Shown here: in pieces, positions 1 to 8,400 of the stretch
How the letters are laid out: every line of letters starts with the position of its first letter
Numbering within the stretch: position 1 is the first letter of the stretch
Source of the DNA: Microbacterium sp. Root553
GTDB taxonomy: Bacteria > Actinomycetota > Actinomycetes > Actinomycetales > Microbacteriaceae
Direction of reading: 5' to 3'
NCBI RefSeq assembly: GCF_001426995.1
Contig: NZ_LMFY01000001.1
Location: 692,708 to 756,707 of the forward strand
Length of the DNA stretch: 64,000 nucleotides
Notes under the pieces: model-generated
What the model saw: the letters and a program-made list of their open reading frames with translations, nothing else
Database searches by the model: none
What the model was told of the DNA's origin: nothing
Made by a program: the position numbers and the translations under genes

Positions 1-917
1 TCTCCGCCGCCCTCCCCCGGTTCGATGCCGTGACGCACGGCGTTCTCGACCAGCGGCTGCACCGAGAGGAACGGGATGACGGTCGCGAGTGTCTCCGGCG
101 CGATCCGCAGGGTGACCCGCAGACGTTCGCCGAACCGGGCGCGCTCGAGCTCGAGGAAGGAGTGGATGCTGCCGAGCTCCTCCGCGAGCGTCGTGAACTC
201 CCCCTGCCGTCGGAACGAGTACCGGGTGAAGTCGGCGAACTCGAGCACGAGGTCGCGCGCGCGCATCGGATCGGTGTGGATGAACGACGCGATCGCGGTC
301 AGCGCGTTGTAGATGAAGTGCGGCGAGATCTGCGCGCGGAGCGACCGCAGCTCGGCCTCGGCCAGCTGGGTGCGCGAGGCGTCGAGGCTGCCGAGCTCGA
401 CCTGCGCCGCGCACCAGTCGGCGACCTCCTGCGCCGCGCGCACGAGAGCGGCGCCCACCGGCGACGCGAAGGCGACGACCGCGCCGATGACCTGCCCGTC
501 GACGACGATCGGCGCTCCCACGCCTTCGAGGTCGTCGGCCCGCCCGTCCGGTGAGCGGAACACCTGTCGGCGGCCCGAGCCGCGCACCTGCTGGGCGATG
601 CGCACGGCGGCCGGTTCCAGTCCCTCGGAGGCCCCGTCCATCGACAGGGCGTCGTCGTCGCCCACAAGCGCGACGGCCGCACTGCCGAGCAGCACCCGCA
701 GGTGCCTGGCGGCCTTGACGACATCGGGGCCGGCGAGCCCCGCGCGCAGATGCGGGGCGGCGAGGCTCGCCTGATGCAGCGCCTGCAGCGCCGCACGCTC
801 CGCATCGCTGCCGAGGTCGGCCGACCCACGGGCGAGCCGCCGAGCGAGCAGCAGGAGCACCGAGAGCACGATGCCGCCGAGCACGCCGAGGATCGCGGCG
901 AGGACGACGTCGTTCAT
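1..917 (-). CDS. LytS-type sensor histidine kinase (C-terminus beyond the window)
   Basis: Membrane-anchored sensor kinase of the LytS/YehU type, expected to phosphorylate a LytTR response regulator encoded past the left edge. Translated from the ATG at 917 the protein begins MNDVVLAAILGVLGGIVLSV, a single N-terminal membrane segment, followed by a GAF-like domain (about residues 60-190) and the His_kinase motif SPHFIYNAL with the phospho-acceptor His at residue 200. The N-box (VENAVRHGIEPGEGGG) runs into the window edge, so the ATP-binding domain is incomplete here. The start is supported by a -10 TAGGCT (924-929) ending 6 nt before ATG, implying a leaderless mRNA. The neighbouring cstA fits the enterobacterial pattern in which LytS-type kinases control CstA-family pyruvate transporters; that link is inferred. 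Confidence 0.88.
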   Translation of the reverse strand, partial: MNDVVLAAILGVLGGIVLSVLLLLARRLARGSADLGSDAERAALQALHQASLAAPHLRAGLAGPDVVKAARHLRVLLGSAAVALVGDDDALSMDGASEGLEPAAVRIAQQVRGSGRRQVFRSPDGRADDLEGVGAPIVVDGQVIGAVVAFASPVGAALVRAAQEVADWCAAQVELGSLDASRTQLAEAELRSLRAQISPHFIYNALTAIASFIHTDPMRARDLVLEFADFTRYSFRRQGEFTTLAEELGSIHSFLELERARFGERLRVTLRIAPETLATVIPFLSVQPLVENAVRHGIEPGEGGG

Positions 918-929
918 GCCCTCAGCCTA

Positions 930-1530
930 GATCCGCGTGTCCGGCTCCGCCTTCGTCTCGCTCCGCGGATCCTGAGCGAGGAGCGAAGCGACGAGACGAA
1001 GGGCGCACGCACCACCGCAGCGCGCCCCTCCGCGTGGAACGCCCTTCGTCTCGCTCCGCGGATCCTGAGCGAGGAGCGCCCTCACCACCTCCGCCCCCTG
1101 AGCGAGGAGCGCCCTCGCCACCTCCGCCCCCTGAGCGAGGAGCGAAGCGACGAGACGAAGGGCGGCAGGGAGCGGGAGACTCGACCGGAGCCCTCCGCCC
1201 CCGCCGCCTCCGTGAGGAGCACCCTCGCCACCTCCGCCCCCTGAGCGAGGAGCGAAGCGACGAGACGAAGGGCGCACGCGCAGCCGCAGCGCGCCCCTCC
1301 GCGTAGTACGCCCTTCGTCTCGCTCCGCTCGCTCAGGGAGCGGCGGACTCGACCGGAGCCCTTCGTCTCGCTCCGCGTGGAACGCCCTTCGTCTCGCTCC
1401 GCGGATCCTGAGCGAGGAGCGAAGCGACGAGACGAAGGGCGACAGGGAACGGGGGACTCGACCGGAGCCCTCCGCCACCGCCACCTCCGCCCCCTGAGCG
1501 AGGAGCGCAGCGACGAGACGAAGGGCGCAT
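930..1530. repeat. Cluster of palindromic GAGCGAGGAGCG-type repeats
   Basis: About 600 bp without a gene between the kinase and ybdD. It is made almost entirely of degenerate copies of GAGCGAGGAGCGAAGCGACG plus the flank AGACGAAGGG, and of its inverse CCCTTCGTCTCGCTCCGC, in both orientations (for example 949-1006, 1043-1163, 1230-1273, 1310-1337, 1363-1440, 1490-1526). Head-to-head copies around GGATCC form long hairpins. Open frames through the cluster repeat the same peptides and are not genes. The family recurs at 30.9-31.2 kb and 47.6-47.9 kb. Function unknown; transcription termination is possible, since all three clusters follow gene ends. Confidence 0.9.
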
Positions 1531-1532
1531 GC

Positions 1533-1778
1533 TCAGCAGCAGCGCGCACCCGGGTTTCGATCCTGATCGTCCATCCGCTGCCGCCAGAACTGCCGCTCGG
1601 TCATCGGCGCCTCGCCCGGATGCTGCCGCTGCTGATGGGCGACATAGGTGGCGTAGGCGCCGTCGCCCATCAGGGTGGTGATGTACCAGCGGATGCCGCG
1701 GCCCACCCGCCCCGCGGCGCCGAGCAGCGTCCGCAGGAGGGTGGTCGCGGCATCCGTCCGGTTCGCGATGTCGGCCAT
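1533..1778 (-). CDS. YbdD/YjiX family small protein (CstA partner)
   Basis: An 81-residue protein with the features of the YbdD/YjiX (DUF466) family: a short N-terminal helix, then GRGIRWYITTLMGDGAYATY, and the conserved tail with YVAHQQRQHPGEAPMTERQF. Members are nearly always encoded directly after a CstA-family transporter, as here: the cstA stop and this ATG are one base apart, so the two are translationally coupled. Role unknown beyond that association; a regulatory or stabilising partner of the transporter is usually assumed. The final residues (RNPGARCC) approach the repeat cluster downstream and may have been altered by it. Confidence 0.88.
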   Translation of the reverse strand: MADIANRTDAATTLLRTLLGAAGRVGRGIRWYITTLMGDGAYATYVAHQQRQHPGEAPMTERQFWRQRMDDQDRNPGARCC

Positions 1779-1779
1779 C

Positions 1780-4077
1780 TCAGTGCCCCGACGTCGAGCG
1801 CTCGTCGGCGAGGATCGGCTCCCACTCCTTCTCCAGCTCGCGTTCGGCCGGGCTCGGGAGGAATCCGGCCGGGGCGAACCGCCGCGAGGCGACAGGGGTC
1901 TCCTCGGTGTTCTCCCCGCCGCCGTTGCGGATGGCCTTGACCGTGACGACCACCGCGGCGACCATGACGATGATCGCCAGGGTGACGAAGATGATCGACA
2001 GGGTGCCCTGCACGGCGGTGTTGCGGATGACGGCCTCGAGCACCTCGGGGGCGCCCAGCGAGGTGTCGCCGCTGTCCCGCGCCGCGACGTAGCGGAAGTG
2101 GTTCGCCCAGTAGCCGATGGCCGGCACGGGGGAGGCGATCTTGTACAGCGACGCGGTGATCGTCACCACGGCGGTGAACGCGAGCGGCAGCCCGATGATC
2201 CACAGCCACTTGATGTAGCTCTTGCCGCGCTTGGCGACGATGGCCATCACCACGGCGAGCGCGATCGCGGCGAGCAGCTGGTTCGCGATGCCGAACAGCG
2301 GGAAGAAGGTGTTGATGCCGCCGAGCGGGTCGGTGACGCCGAGGATGAGGATCGCTCCCCAGCCGGCCACCATGATGGCGGTGCAGATCCAGACCCCGGG
2401 GCGCCAGGACACGTCACGGAACTTGGGGAACCAGGCGCCGATCGAGTCCTGGAGCATGAAGCGTGCGACGCGGGTGCCGGCATCCACCGCGGTGAGGATG
2501 AACAGCGCCTCGAACATGATCGCGAAGTGGTACCAGAACGCCATGAGCGCCTGCCCGCCGAGGGCCTGCTGCATGATGTGGGCGAGACCGAGCGCCAGGG
2601 TCGGCGCGCCACCGGTGCGCGAGACGATGGATTCCTCGCCGACCGCCTGCGCGGTGCCGGTGAGCATCTCGGGTGTGAGGTTCACCCCCGTGAGCCCGAG
2701 GGAGTTCACGAAGGCGACGGCACCCTCGACCGTGCCTCCGGTCGCTGCCGTCGGGGCGTTCATCGCGAAGTAGATGCCCTGGTCGATCGAGATCGCGGCG
2801 ACGAGGGCCATGATCGCGACGAAGGATTCCATCAGCATCCCGCCGTAGCCGATGAAGCGCGTCTGGCGCTCCTTCTCGACGAGCTTCGGGGTGGTGCCGG
2901 ATGCGATCAGCGCATGGAAGCCCGACAGGGCGCCGCAGGCGATCGTCACGAAGAGGAACGGGAAGAGCGGACCGGCGAACACCGGCCCCATCCCGTTCTC
3001 GCCGAAGACGCTGACGGCCGGCACCGTGATCTCGGGGCGCACGAGCACGATCGCGCCGGCGAGCATGACGATGACGCCGATCTTCATGAAGGTCGACAGG
3101 TAGTCGCGCGGGGCGAGCAGCAGCCAGACGGGGAGCACTGCGGCGATGAAGCCGTAGACGATGATGCCCCACGCGATCGTGGTGCGGTCGAGGTGGAAGA
3201 TCGCCTGACCCCACTCGGTGCCGGCGACCCAGCCGCCGCCGATGATGGCCGCCATCAGCAGCGCGAAGCCGATGAGGGAGACCTCGGTGACCTTGCCCGG
3301 ACGCAGGTAGCGCAGGTAGATGCCCATGAAGATCGCGATCGGGATGGTCATCGCCACCGAGAACACACCCCAGGGGCTCTCGCCGAGCGCGTTCACGACG
3401 ACGAGGGCGAGGATCGCGACGATGATGAGCATGATCAGCAGCGAGGCGACGATCGCGGCGGTCCCGCCGATCCTGCCGAGCTCCTGCCTCGCCATCTGAC
3501 CGATCGTGCGGCCGCCGCGACGCATCGAGAAGAACAGCACGGTGTAGTCCTGCACGGCACCCGCGAGCACGACGCCGACGATGATCCAGATGGTGCCGGG
3601 GAGGTAGCCCATCTGCGCGGCGAGCACCGGGCCGACGAGCGGTCCGGCACCGGCGATCGCGGCGAAGTGGTGCCCGTACAGCACGCGGCGGTCGGTGGGG
3701 ACGTAGTCCTTGCCGTCCTGCCTGACCTCGGCGGGGGTCGCCCGCCGGTCGTCGGGTCGGGTGATGTACTTCTCGATCACCTTGGAGTAGAACCGATAGC
3801 CGATCAGGTACGTGCAGACGGCGGCGAACACGAACCAGATCGCGTTCACGGTCTCGCCGCGCACGATCGCGAGCATCGTCCAGGCGACCGCCCCGAGCAG
3901 GGCGATCGCCGACCAGAGGACGATCTTGGGCCAGGTCCAGCGGCCGGCCTTCTCGTGGTGCTCGTCGGTCAGTGCGACCGGGGGCAGGGAGGGATCGGTG
4001 GTGATCGCGGTGTCGCCGTGGCGTCCGGCGCGATCGCGGCCGGTCCCGCCGCGGCGATGCGACGAAGATGCAGTCAT
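1780..4077 (-). CDS. cstA: CstA-family carbon starvation / pyruvate-type transporter
   Basis: A 765-residue multi-pass membrane protein of the CstA family, which in enterobacteria includes peptide uptake (CstA) and pyruvate/H+ symport (BtsT). After a cytoplasmic N-terminus of about 60 residues come 16-18 hydrophobic segments. Family hallmarks are LIGYRFYSKVIEKYITRPDD, YGHHFAAIAGAGPLVGPVLA, the AGAVQDYTVLFFSMRRGGRT loop and GVTDPLGGINTFFPLFGIAN. The ATG at 4077 is chosen because AGGAG lies about 8 nt upstream. An in-frame opening upstream to 4269 has no such site. A LytS-type kinase gene lies downstream on the same strand, suggesting control by a sensed carboxylate. Whether this paralogue prefers pyruvate or peptides cannot be read from the sequence. 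Confidence 0.93.
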   Translation of the reverse strand: MTASSSHRRGGTGRDRAGRHGDTAITTDPSLPPVALTDEHHEKAGRWTWPKIVLWSAIALLGAVAWTMLAIVRGETVNAIWFVFAAVCTYLIGYRFYSKVIEKYITRPDDRRATPAEVRQDGKDYVPTDRRVLYGHHFAAIAGAGPLVGPVLAAQMGYLPGTIWIIVGVVLAGAVQDYTVLFFSMRRGGRTIGQMARQELGRIGGTAAIVASLLIMLIIVAILALVVVNALGESPWGVFSVAMTIPIAIFMGIYLRYLRPGKVTEVSLIGFALLMAAIIGGGWVAGTEWGQAIFHLDRTTIAWGIIVYGFIAAVLPVWLLLAPRDYLSTFMKIGVIVMLAGAIVLVRPEITVPAVSVFGENGMGPVFAGPLFPFLFVTIACGALSGFHALIASGTTPKLVEKERQTRFIGYGGMLMESFVAIMALVAAISIDQGIYFAMNAPTAATGGTVEGAVAFVNSLGLTGVNLTPEMLTGTAQAVGEESIVSRTGGAPTLALGLAHIMQQALGGQALMAFWYHFAIMFEALFILTAVDAGTRVARFMLQDSIGAWFPKFRDVSWRPGVWICTAIMVAGWGAILILGVTDPLGGINTFFPLFGIANQLLAAIALAVVMAIVAKRGKSYIKWLWIIGLPLAFTAVVTITASLYKIASPVPAIGYWANHFRYVAARDSGDTSLGAPEVLEAVIRNTAVQGTLSIIFVTLAIIVMVAAVVVTVKAIRNGGGENTEETPVASRRFAPAGFLPSPAERELEKEWEPILADERSTSGH

Positions 4078-4262
4078 GGGGGTCTCCTCGGGGTGCGCGT
4101 CTTTGCGTTCCCCCACGCTAGGAAGCATCCGGGCGCTCCACCCGCCCGAGACGCAGGACATGCGACGAACGGCACGGACGACGCGACGAACGGATGCCGC
4201 GGCGGCGGTTTTTCCCGGCGCCGGCCGCCGCTGCCTCCTCGACCCGCAAGTAGGCTGGAGGG

Positions 4263-4805
4263 GTGGCATCCTCCCCCGTCCTGACGACTCGCGTGCTGCT
4301 CGTCTGCGCCGCGATCGGTGTCGCGACGGGCATTCTCGGAGGTGTCGCCGGCTGGATCACGCTCCCCGTCCTCGCGGGGCCGGCGTTCCTGTACGGTCTG
4401 GTGCTCGGGTCGCACGTCCTGCCCGGGATCATCGCGCAGGAGGTGCTGCGGCGTCCGTTCGTGGCGCTCGTCACGCACGTGATCGCGGCTCTCATCTCGA
4501 GCGCGTTCAACCCGGCGTGGACGCTGCGTTTCATCGGCACCGCCCTGCTCTTCGGCGCGATCCAGGAGGGCATCGCCGCGCTCACCCGCTACCGCTCCTG
4601 GGGCGCGTGGCGCTTCTTCCTGTCGGCCGGTGTGATCGGTGTGATCGTCGCGGTCGTCGTGTTCTTCGCGGCGCACCTCGCCGTGATGCCGCTCTGGGCG
4701 CAGATCGCCTACCTGGTGATCTCGGTGCTCGGACCGGTCGCCTGGACCGCCGTCGGACTCGCGATCGGCACGGCACTGAGCCGCGCGGGCGTCTCCCGGC
4801 GCTGA
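4263..4805 (+). CDS. ECF transporter S component, YkoE-like (first copy)
   Basis: A 180-residue protein with five or six membrane segments resembling the YkoE-type substrate-binding (S) component of energy-coupling-factor transporters. Typical parts are GVATGILGGVAGWITLPVLA near the N-terminus and a central acidic loop (IQEGIAALTRYRSWG) that aligns with FTELPFLFVLWRYWG in the second S component at 8397. The GTG start at 4263 is supported by a -10 TAGGCT (4251-4256) ending 6 nt upstream, so it is probably leaderless. The ATPase gene follows after 129 bp that carry an iron box, so this gene may be transcribed from its own, differently regulated promoter. YkoE homologues usually serve thiamine/HMP uptake; the neighbouring siderophore protein argues for iron. 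Substrate unresolved. Confidence 0.85.
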   Translation: MASSPVLTTRVLLVCAAIGVATGILGGVAGWITLPVLAGPAFLYGLVLGSHVLPGIIAQEVLRRPFVALVTHVIAALISSAFNPAWTLRFIGTALLFGAIQEGIAALTRYRSWGAWRFFLSAGVIGVIVAVVVFFAAHLAVMPLWAQIAYLVISVLGPVAWTAVGLAIGTALSRAGVSRR

Positions 4806-4877
4806 CCCTCGCCTCGGCACCTCGCTGCGGCATCCTCCTGCGCGGGTGCTGCGCCCTTGCTGTACCCCTGCTGCAGA

Positions 4878-4896
4878 TCAGGTTAGGCTTAGCTAA
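4878..4896. promoter_or_regulatory. DtxR/IdeR-type iron box
   Basis: The 19 bases TCAGGTTAGGCTTAGCTAA match the IdeR/DtxR consensus TTAGGTTAGGCTAACCTAA at 16 of 19 positions. The site lies 39 bp upstream of the ECF ATPase start. A possible -35 TTGCTG at 4857-4862 would place the box over the -10 region, where an iron-loaded repressor would block transcription. It implies that the ATPase-T-SIP-S operon is switched on by iron limitation. Confidence 0.8.
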
Positions 4897-4934
4897 GTCA
4901 GAACTTAGCCGATCCGCTGAACCGGGGTGATGCC

Positions 4935-6698
4935 GTGCGCTCCTCTGCGCCCCTGCTGAGCGTGCGTGACCTCTCGGTCGCCCACGCGGATGCCGCGCAC
5001 CCCTCCCCTGCGGACGTCTCCTTCGACGTCCACCGCGGCGAGGTCGTGCTGCTGCTCGGCCCGTCGGGCTCGGGCAAGTCCACACTGACGCTCGCCCTCA
5101 ACGGGCTCATCCCGCATGCCGTCCCCGCGACCATGTCGGGGGTGGTCGTGGCCGGCGGACTCGACACCGCCGACACCCCCACCGCCTCGCTGAGCACGCG
5201 CGTCGCGATGGTGTTCCAGGATCCGGATGCGCAGATCGTCACCGGCACGGGCTACGACGAGGTCGCGTTCGGCCCCGAGAACCTGCGGCTCCCCCTCGAC
5301 GAGGTGCATCGCCGGGCCGAGGACGCCCTGCGACGCGTCGGCCTCTGGGAGCGCCGAGACGAGAACCCCGACCGTCTCTCGGGTGGTGGCCGCCAGCGCC
5401 TCGCGATCGCCTGCGCTCTGGCGATGGGATCCCCGCTGATCGTGCTCGACGAGCCGACCGCCAATCTCGACCCCCAGGGCATCGACGACGTGTACGCCGC
5501 GCTGACCGACGTGATCGCCGCCGGGGACAGGGCGATCCTGCTCGTCGAGCACAACCTCGACGCGGCGATGGGGTTCGTGACCCGCACGATCGTGCTCGAT
5601 GCCGCGGGCCGCGTCGCGTTCGACGGTCCGGCCGACGAGGTCATCCGGAGGCACGCCGACGAGCTCGTCGCGATGGGGGTGTGGCTCCCCGCGGCCACGC
5701 TGGCGGCGCTGCGGATGCGGGAGCTGGGCCTGCACATCCCGGAGATCCCCCTCACCCCCGCCGAACTCGCCTCGGCGCTGGCGGACCGGCCCTCCGTCGG
5801 CCTGCAGGACCACGGCACGGATGCCGGACCGCAGCCGGTGGATCGACCCGACATCCGTGCCTCGATCCTGCAGGCCGCACGGGCCTGGGGCCCGATCGCC
5901 CCCTCGATCGACGAGTCGGATGCCGTCAGCGGGTCGCCGTCCCCGATCATCCGCGCCCGGGGATTGACCGTCCGCCGCCACCGCACCGAGATCCTGCACG
6001 GCCTCGACCTCGACATCGCCCCCGGCACTCTGACCGCGATCGTCGGGGCGAACGGAGCGGGCAAGACCACGCTGCTGCAGGCGCTCGCCGGAGTCGTGCC
6101 TCCGCCGCGACGGCAGGTCTCGGTCGACGGGATGGACCCGGGGTCCGCGTCGCCCCGGGAGCTCGCGAACCGCATCGGCTTCGTCTTCCAGAACCCCGAG
6201 CACCAGTTCATCGCGCACACCGTCTTCGACGAGCTCGCGCACGGCCTTCGGCTGCGGCGCACCCCGGATGCCGAGGTCACTGTGCGCGTCGACGCCATGC
6301 TCGAGCGGTTCGGCCTCGAAGCCAAGGCGCACGTGCACCCCTTCCTGCTCTCGGGAGGGGAGAAGCGTCGCCTGTCGGTCGGCACCGCGCTCATCACGCG
6401 CCCGCGGGTGCTCGCCCTCGACGAGCCGACCTTCGGACAGGACCGCGCACGCGCATCCGAACTCCTCGCGCTGCTGCACGATCTGCGCGACGAGGGCACC
6501 ACGATCCTCATCGTCACGCACGATCTCGCGCTCGTCGCCGCGCACGCCTCGCACACCGTGATCCTCGCCGACGGACGCGTCCACGCTGCCGGCCGCACCA
6601 CGGATCTCTTCCGCGACGAGCGGCCGTTCGTCGACGCCGGCCTCCGGCTCCCGGCTCTTCAGCGCGTGCTCGCCGCAGCAGGGCGGACCCCCGCATGA
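4935..6698 (+). CDS. ECF transporter fused double ATPase (EcfA-A')
   Basis: Cytoplasmic energy-coupling ATPase with two ABC domains in one 587-residue chain, the YkoD-type arrangement. Domain 1: Walker [10 protein letters not shown] (42-50), signature LSGGGRQRL (~148), Walker B LIVLDEPTANLD (~168). Domain 2: Walker A GANGAGKTT (~372), signature LSGGEKRRL (~472), Walker B VLALDEPTFGQD (~492). Both sites look catalytically complete. The GTG start at 4935 is the first in-frame start after the iron box. The stop overlaps the T-component ATG by 4 nt. The linker between the domains contains an in-frame copy of a ~72-bp palindromic repeat (5802-5873) that also occurs in non-coding DNA at 60.6 kb. 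Confidence 0.94.
   Translation: MRSSAPLLSVRDLSVAHADAAHPSPADVSFDVHRGEVVLLLGPSGSGKSTLTLALNGLIPHAVPATMSGVVVAGGLDTADTPTASLSTRVAMVFQDPDAQIVTGTGYDEVAFGPENLRLPLDEVHRRAEDALRRVGLWERRDENPDRLSGGGRQRLAIACALAMGSPLIVLDEPTANLDPQGIDDVYAALTDVIAAGDRAILLVEHNLDAAMGFVTRTIVLDAAGRVAFDGPADEVIRRHADELVAMGVWLPAATLAALRMRELGLHIPEIPLTPAELASALADRPSVGLQDHGTDAGPQPVDRPDIRASILQAARAWGPIAPSIDESDAVSGSPSPIIRARGLTVRRHRTEILHGLDLDIAPGTLTAIVGANGAGKTTLLQALAGVVPPPRRQVSVDGMDPGSASPRELANRIGFVFQNPEHQFIAHTVFDELAHGLRLRRTPDAEVTVRVDAMLERFGLEAKAHVHPFLLSGGEKRRLSVGTALITRPRVLALDEPTFGQDRARASELLALLHDLRDEGTTILIVTHDLALVAAHASHTVILADGRVHAAGRTTDLFRDERPFVDAGLRLPALQRVLAAAGRTPA
5802..5873. repeat. ~72-bp palindromic element inside the ECF ATPase linker
   Basis: Arms CTGCAGGA (5802-5809) and TCCTGCAG (5866-5873) enclose GGCACGGATGCCGG and CATCCGTGCC. 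The same design, at the same size, lies in non-coding DNA at 60563-60633. Both copies read in the same frame give similar peptides (15 of 24 residues shared, QD-GTDAG...V-RP-IRA--LQ). It is translated here between the two ABC domains without breaking the frame. Confidence 0.85.
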
Positions 6699-7513
6699 GT
6701 GTGCAGACGTTCGACCCGTACGCCGCGGTGGCCGAGACCTCGCCCCGGCGCTTCCTCCACGCCCTGAACCCGATCGCGAAGGTCGCCGGCGTCGCGCCCG
6801 CGATGGTGGTGCTGATCTTCGTGCGCGACCTCGCGACGCCGACGGCGTTCCTGCTGCTCTCTCTGCTCCTGATCGCCGTCGGGGCGCGACTCACCGCACG
6901 CAGCGCCGCCCTGCTGTTCCTCGCCCTGCCAGTGGGGATGCTTGCGATCACCCTGGGCTTCTCGCTCTGGGTGGACCCCGCTCTCGTCGCCCACACCCCC
7001 GCGGTCGCTCGGATCGGCGACTGGACGCTGTTCGAGGGCGCTCTCACGATCGGCGCCGCCACCGCCCTGCGCCTCGGCTCGATCATCGCGCTGGCGCTGA
7101 TCGGAGGACTCACCACCACGGGCCCCGGTCTCGTGCGGGCGAGCGTGCAGCAGCTGCGGGTGCCGTACCGGATCGGGTACACGGCGCTCGCCGCCTTCCG
7201 TTTCGTTCCGCGCTTCGGGCACGAGCTGTCGGTGATCCGCGCCGCACACCGCGTGCGCGGTCATCACGGCGGCAGCGGACCGTTCGCGCGCATGGCCCGG
7301 GGGTGGGGGTACATCGTGCCGCTGCTGGCGGGAGCGATCCGGCATGCGGAGCGCGTCGCGCTGGCCATGGACTCCCGCGCCTTCGGTGCGCACCCCACCC
7401 GCACCGAGCGCCACCTCGTGCCGTTCCGCGCGCGCGACACCGTCTTCATCGGATGCTGCCTCGCCGCATCCGCCGCGATCTTCGTGATCTTCTTCCCCTG
7501 GCAGCTTCCCTGA
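6695..7513 (+). CDS. ECF transporter T component (EcfT)
   Basis: Integral membrane coupling subunit of 272 residues that joins the ATPases to the S components. The N-terminal LHALNPIAKVAGV is the usual EcfT entry. About five membrane segments follow (31-47, 55-85, 120-145, 203-220, 250-270). The cytoplasmic coupling helices carry the degenerate Ala-Arg-Gly motifs characteristic of the family, seen as RAAHRVRG (~183) and MDSRAFGA (~228). The ATG overlaps the ATPase stop by 4 nt. The next gene starts 11 nt after the stop. With one AA' chain and one T component flanked by two S genes, it could serve both S components as a shared core. Confidence 0.92.
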   Translation: MSVQTFDPYAAVAETSPRRFLHALNPIAKVAGVAPAMVVLIFVRDLATPTAFLLLSLLLIAVGARLTARSAALLFLALPVGMLAITLGFSLWVDPALVAHTPAVARIGDWTLFEGALTIGAATALRLGSIIALALIGGLTTTGPGLVRASVQQLRVPYRIGYTALAAFRFVPRFGHELSVIRAAHRVRGHHGGSGPFARMARGWGYIVPLLAGAIRHAERVALAMDSRAFGAHPTRTERHLVPFRARDTVFIGCCLAASAAIFVIFFPWQLP

Positions 7514-7524
7514 AAGGTATGCGC

Positions 7525-8400
7525 ATGGCGTTCAGCAAAATGGTCAAGCCCGAGTCGTCCGAGGTCATCCACCTCGAGGTGCTGCGCACCGAACGCCTCT
7601 CGCCGCACTGGATGCGGGTGACTCTCGGCGGTGGCGAGATCGAGAAGTTCCGGTCCATGGGCTTCGATCAGTGGTTCCGACTCTTCCTGCCGATCGGGGG
7701 CGAAGCCGGACTCGATCGTGTACCCGCCAAGGCGAACAGCCTGCTCGGGTACCTCAGGTTCCTGCGCATCCCCAGCGGCGAGCGCCCGGTCATGCGCAAC
7801 TACAGCGTGCGCGCGTATCGGCCCGCCTCGGAGGGCGCAGGCGCCGAGATCGATGTCGACTTCGTGCTGCACGGATCGGCCGAGGACGGCACGGCCGGAC
7901 CCGCGTCGCGGTGGGCAGAGACCTGCGAGCCCGGCGAACCCGTGCTGATCCTCGACGAGGGGATCACGTTCAACCCGCAGCGCGGAACCGCGCGCGTGGT
8001 GCTGGTGGGCGACGAGACGGCTCTCCCCGCCATCGCCTCGATCTGCGCCTCGCTGCCGGACGATGCCACGGGTACCGCCCTCATCGAGGTCCCCTCCGAG
8101 GAGGATGCCCTCACGTTCCCGCATCCGCAGGGAGTCGACATCGTCTGGCTCGTGCGTCCGCACGAGTTCGCCCCCGGCACGTTCGCCCTCGGCCGGTTGA
8201 GCGATCTGGAGCTGCCCGAGGCTCCGTTCCACGCCTACGCCGCGGGTGAGCAGTCTCTCGCCTCGGGAGCCCGCAAGCATCTCGTCGGCGAACGCGGGGT
8301 CGACAAGAACAGCGTGAGCTTCTGCGGCTACTGGAAGATCAGCGCCGGGTCCGCTGCGTCGAAGGCGGCGCGGGACGCGTCGGCGGAGCCCCGCGCATGA
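7525..8400 (+). CDS. Siderophore-interacting FAD-binding protein (ViuB/SIP family)
   Basis: A 291-residue ferredoxin-NADP-reductase-like protein of the SIP family, which reduces ferric iron bound to imported siderophores in the cytoplasm. Visible family parts are LSPHWMRVTLGGG, the FAD-binding RNYSVRAYR (residues 91-99), the EIDVDFVLHG strand, the GPASRWAETCEPGE loop, the NAD(P)-binding LVGDETALPAIASI, the AAGEQS turn and the C-terminal FCGYWKIS. ATG 7525 is preferred over ATG 7519 because the ribosome site AAAGG (7513-7517) is then 7 nt away. Its position inside an iron-boxed ECF operon, overlapping the second S gene by 4 nt, is the strongest hint that the transporter carries a ferric chelate or haem-like compound. 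Confidence 0.92.
   Translation: MAFSKMVKPESSEVIHLEVLRTERLSPHWMRVTLGGGEIEKFRSMGFDQWFRLFLPIGGEAGLDRVPAKANSLLGYLRFLRIPSGERPVMRNYSVRAYRPASEGAGAEIDVDFVLHGSAEDGTAGPASRWAETCEPGEPVLILDEGITFNPQRGTARVVLVGDETALPAIASICASLPDDATGTALIEVPSEEDALTFPHPQGVDIVWLVRPHEFAPGTFALGRLSDLELPEAPFHAYAAGEQSLASGARKHLVGERGVDKNSVSFCGYWKISAGSAASKAARDASAEPRA

Noticed and set aside
1675..4284. Open frame of about 870 codons opposite cstA
   Set aside because: Antisense shadow of cstA with low-complexity Asp/Arg/His sequence and no family resemblance.
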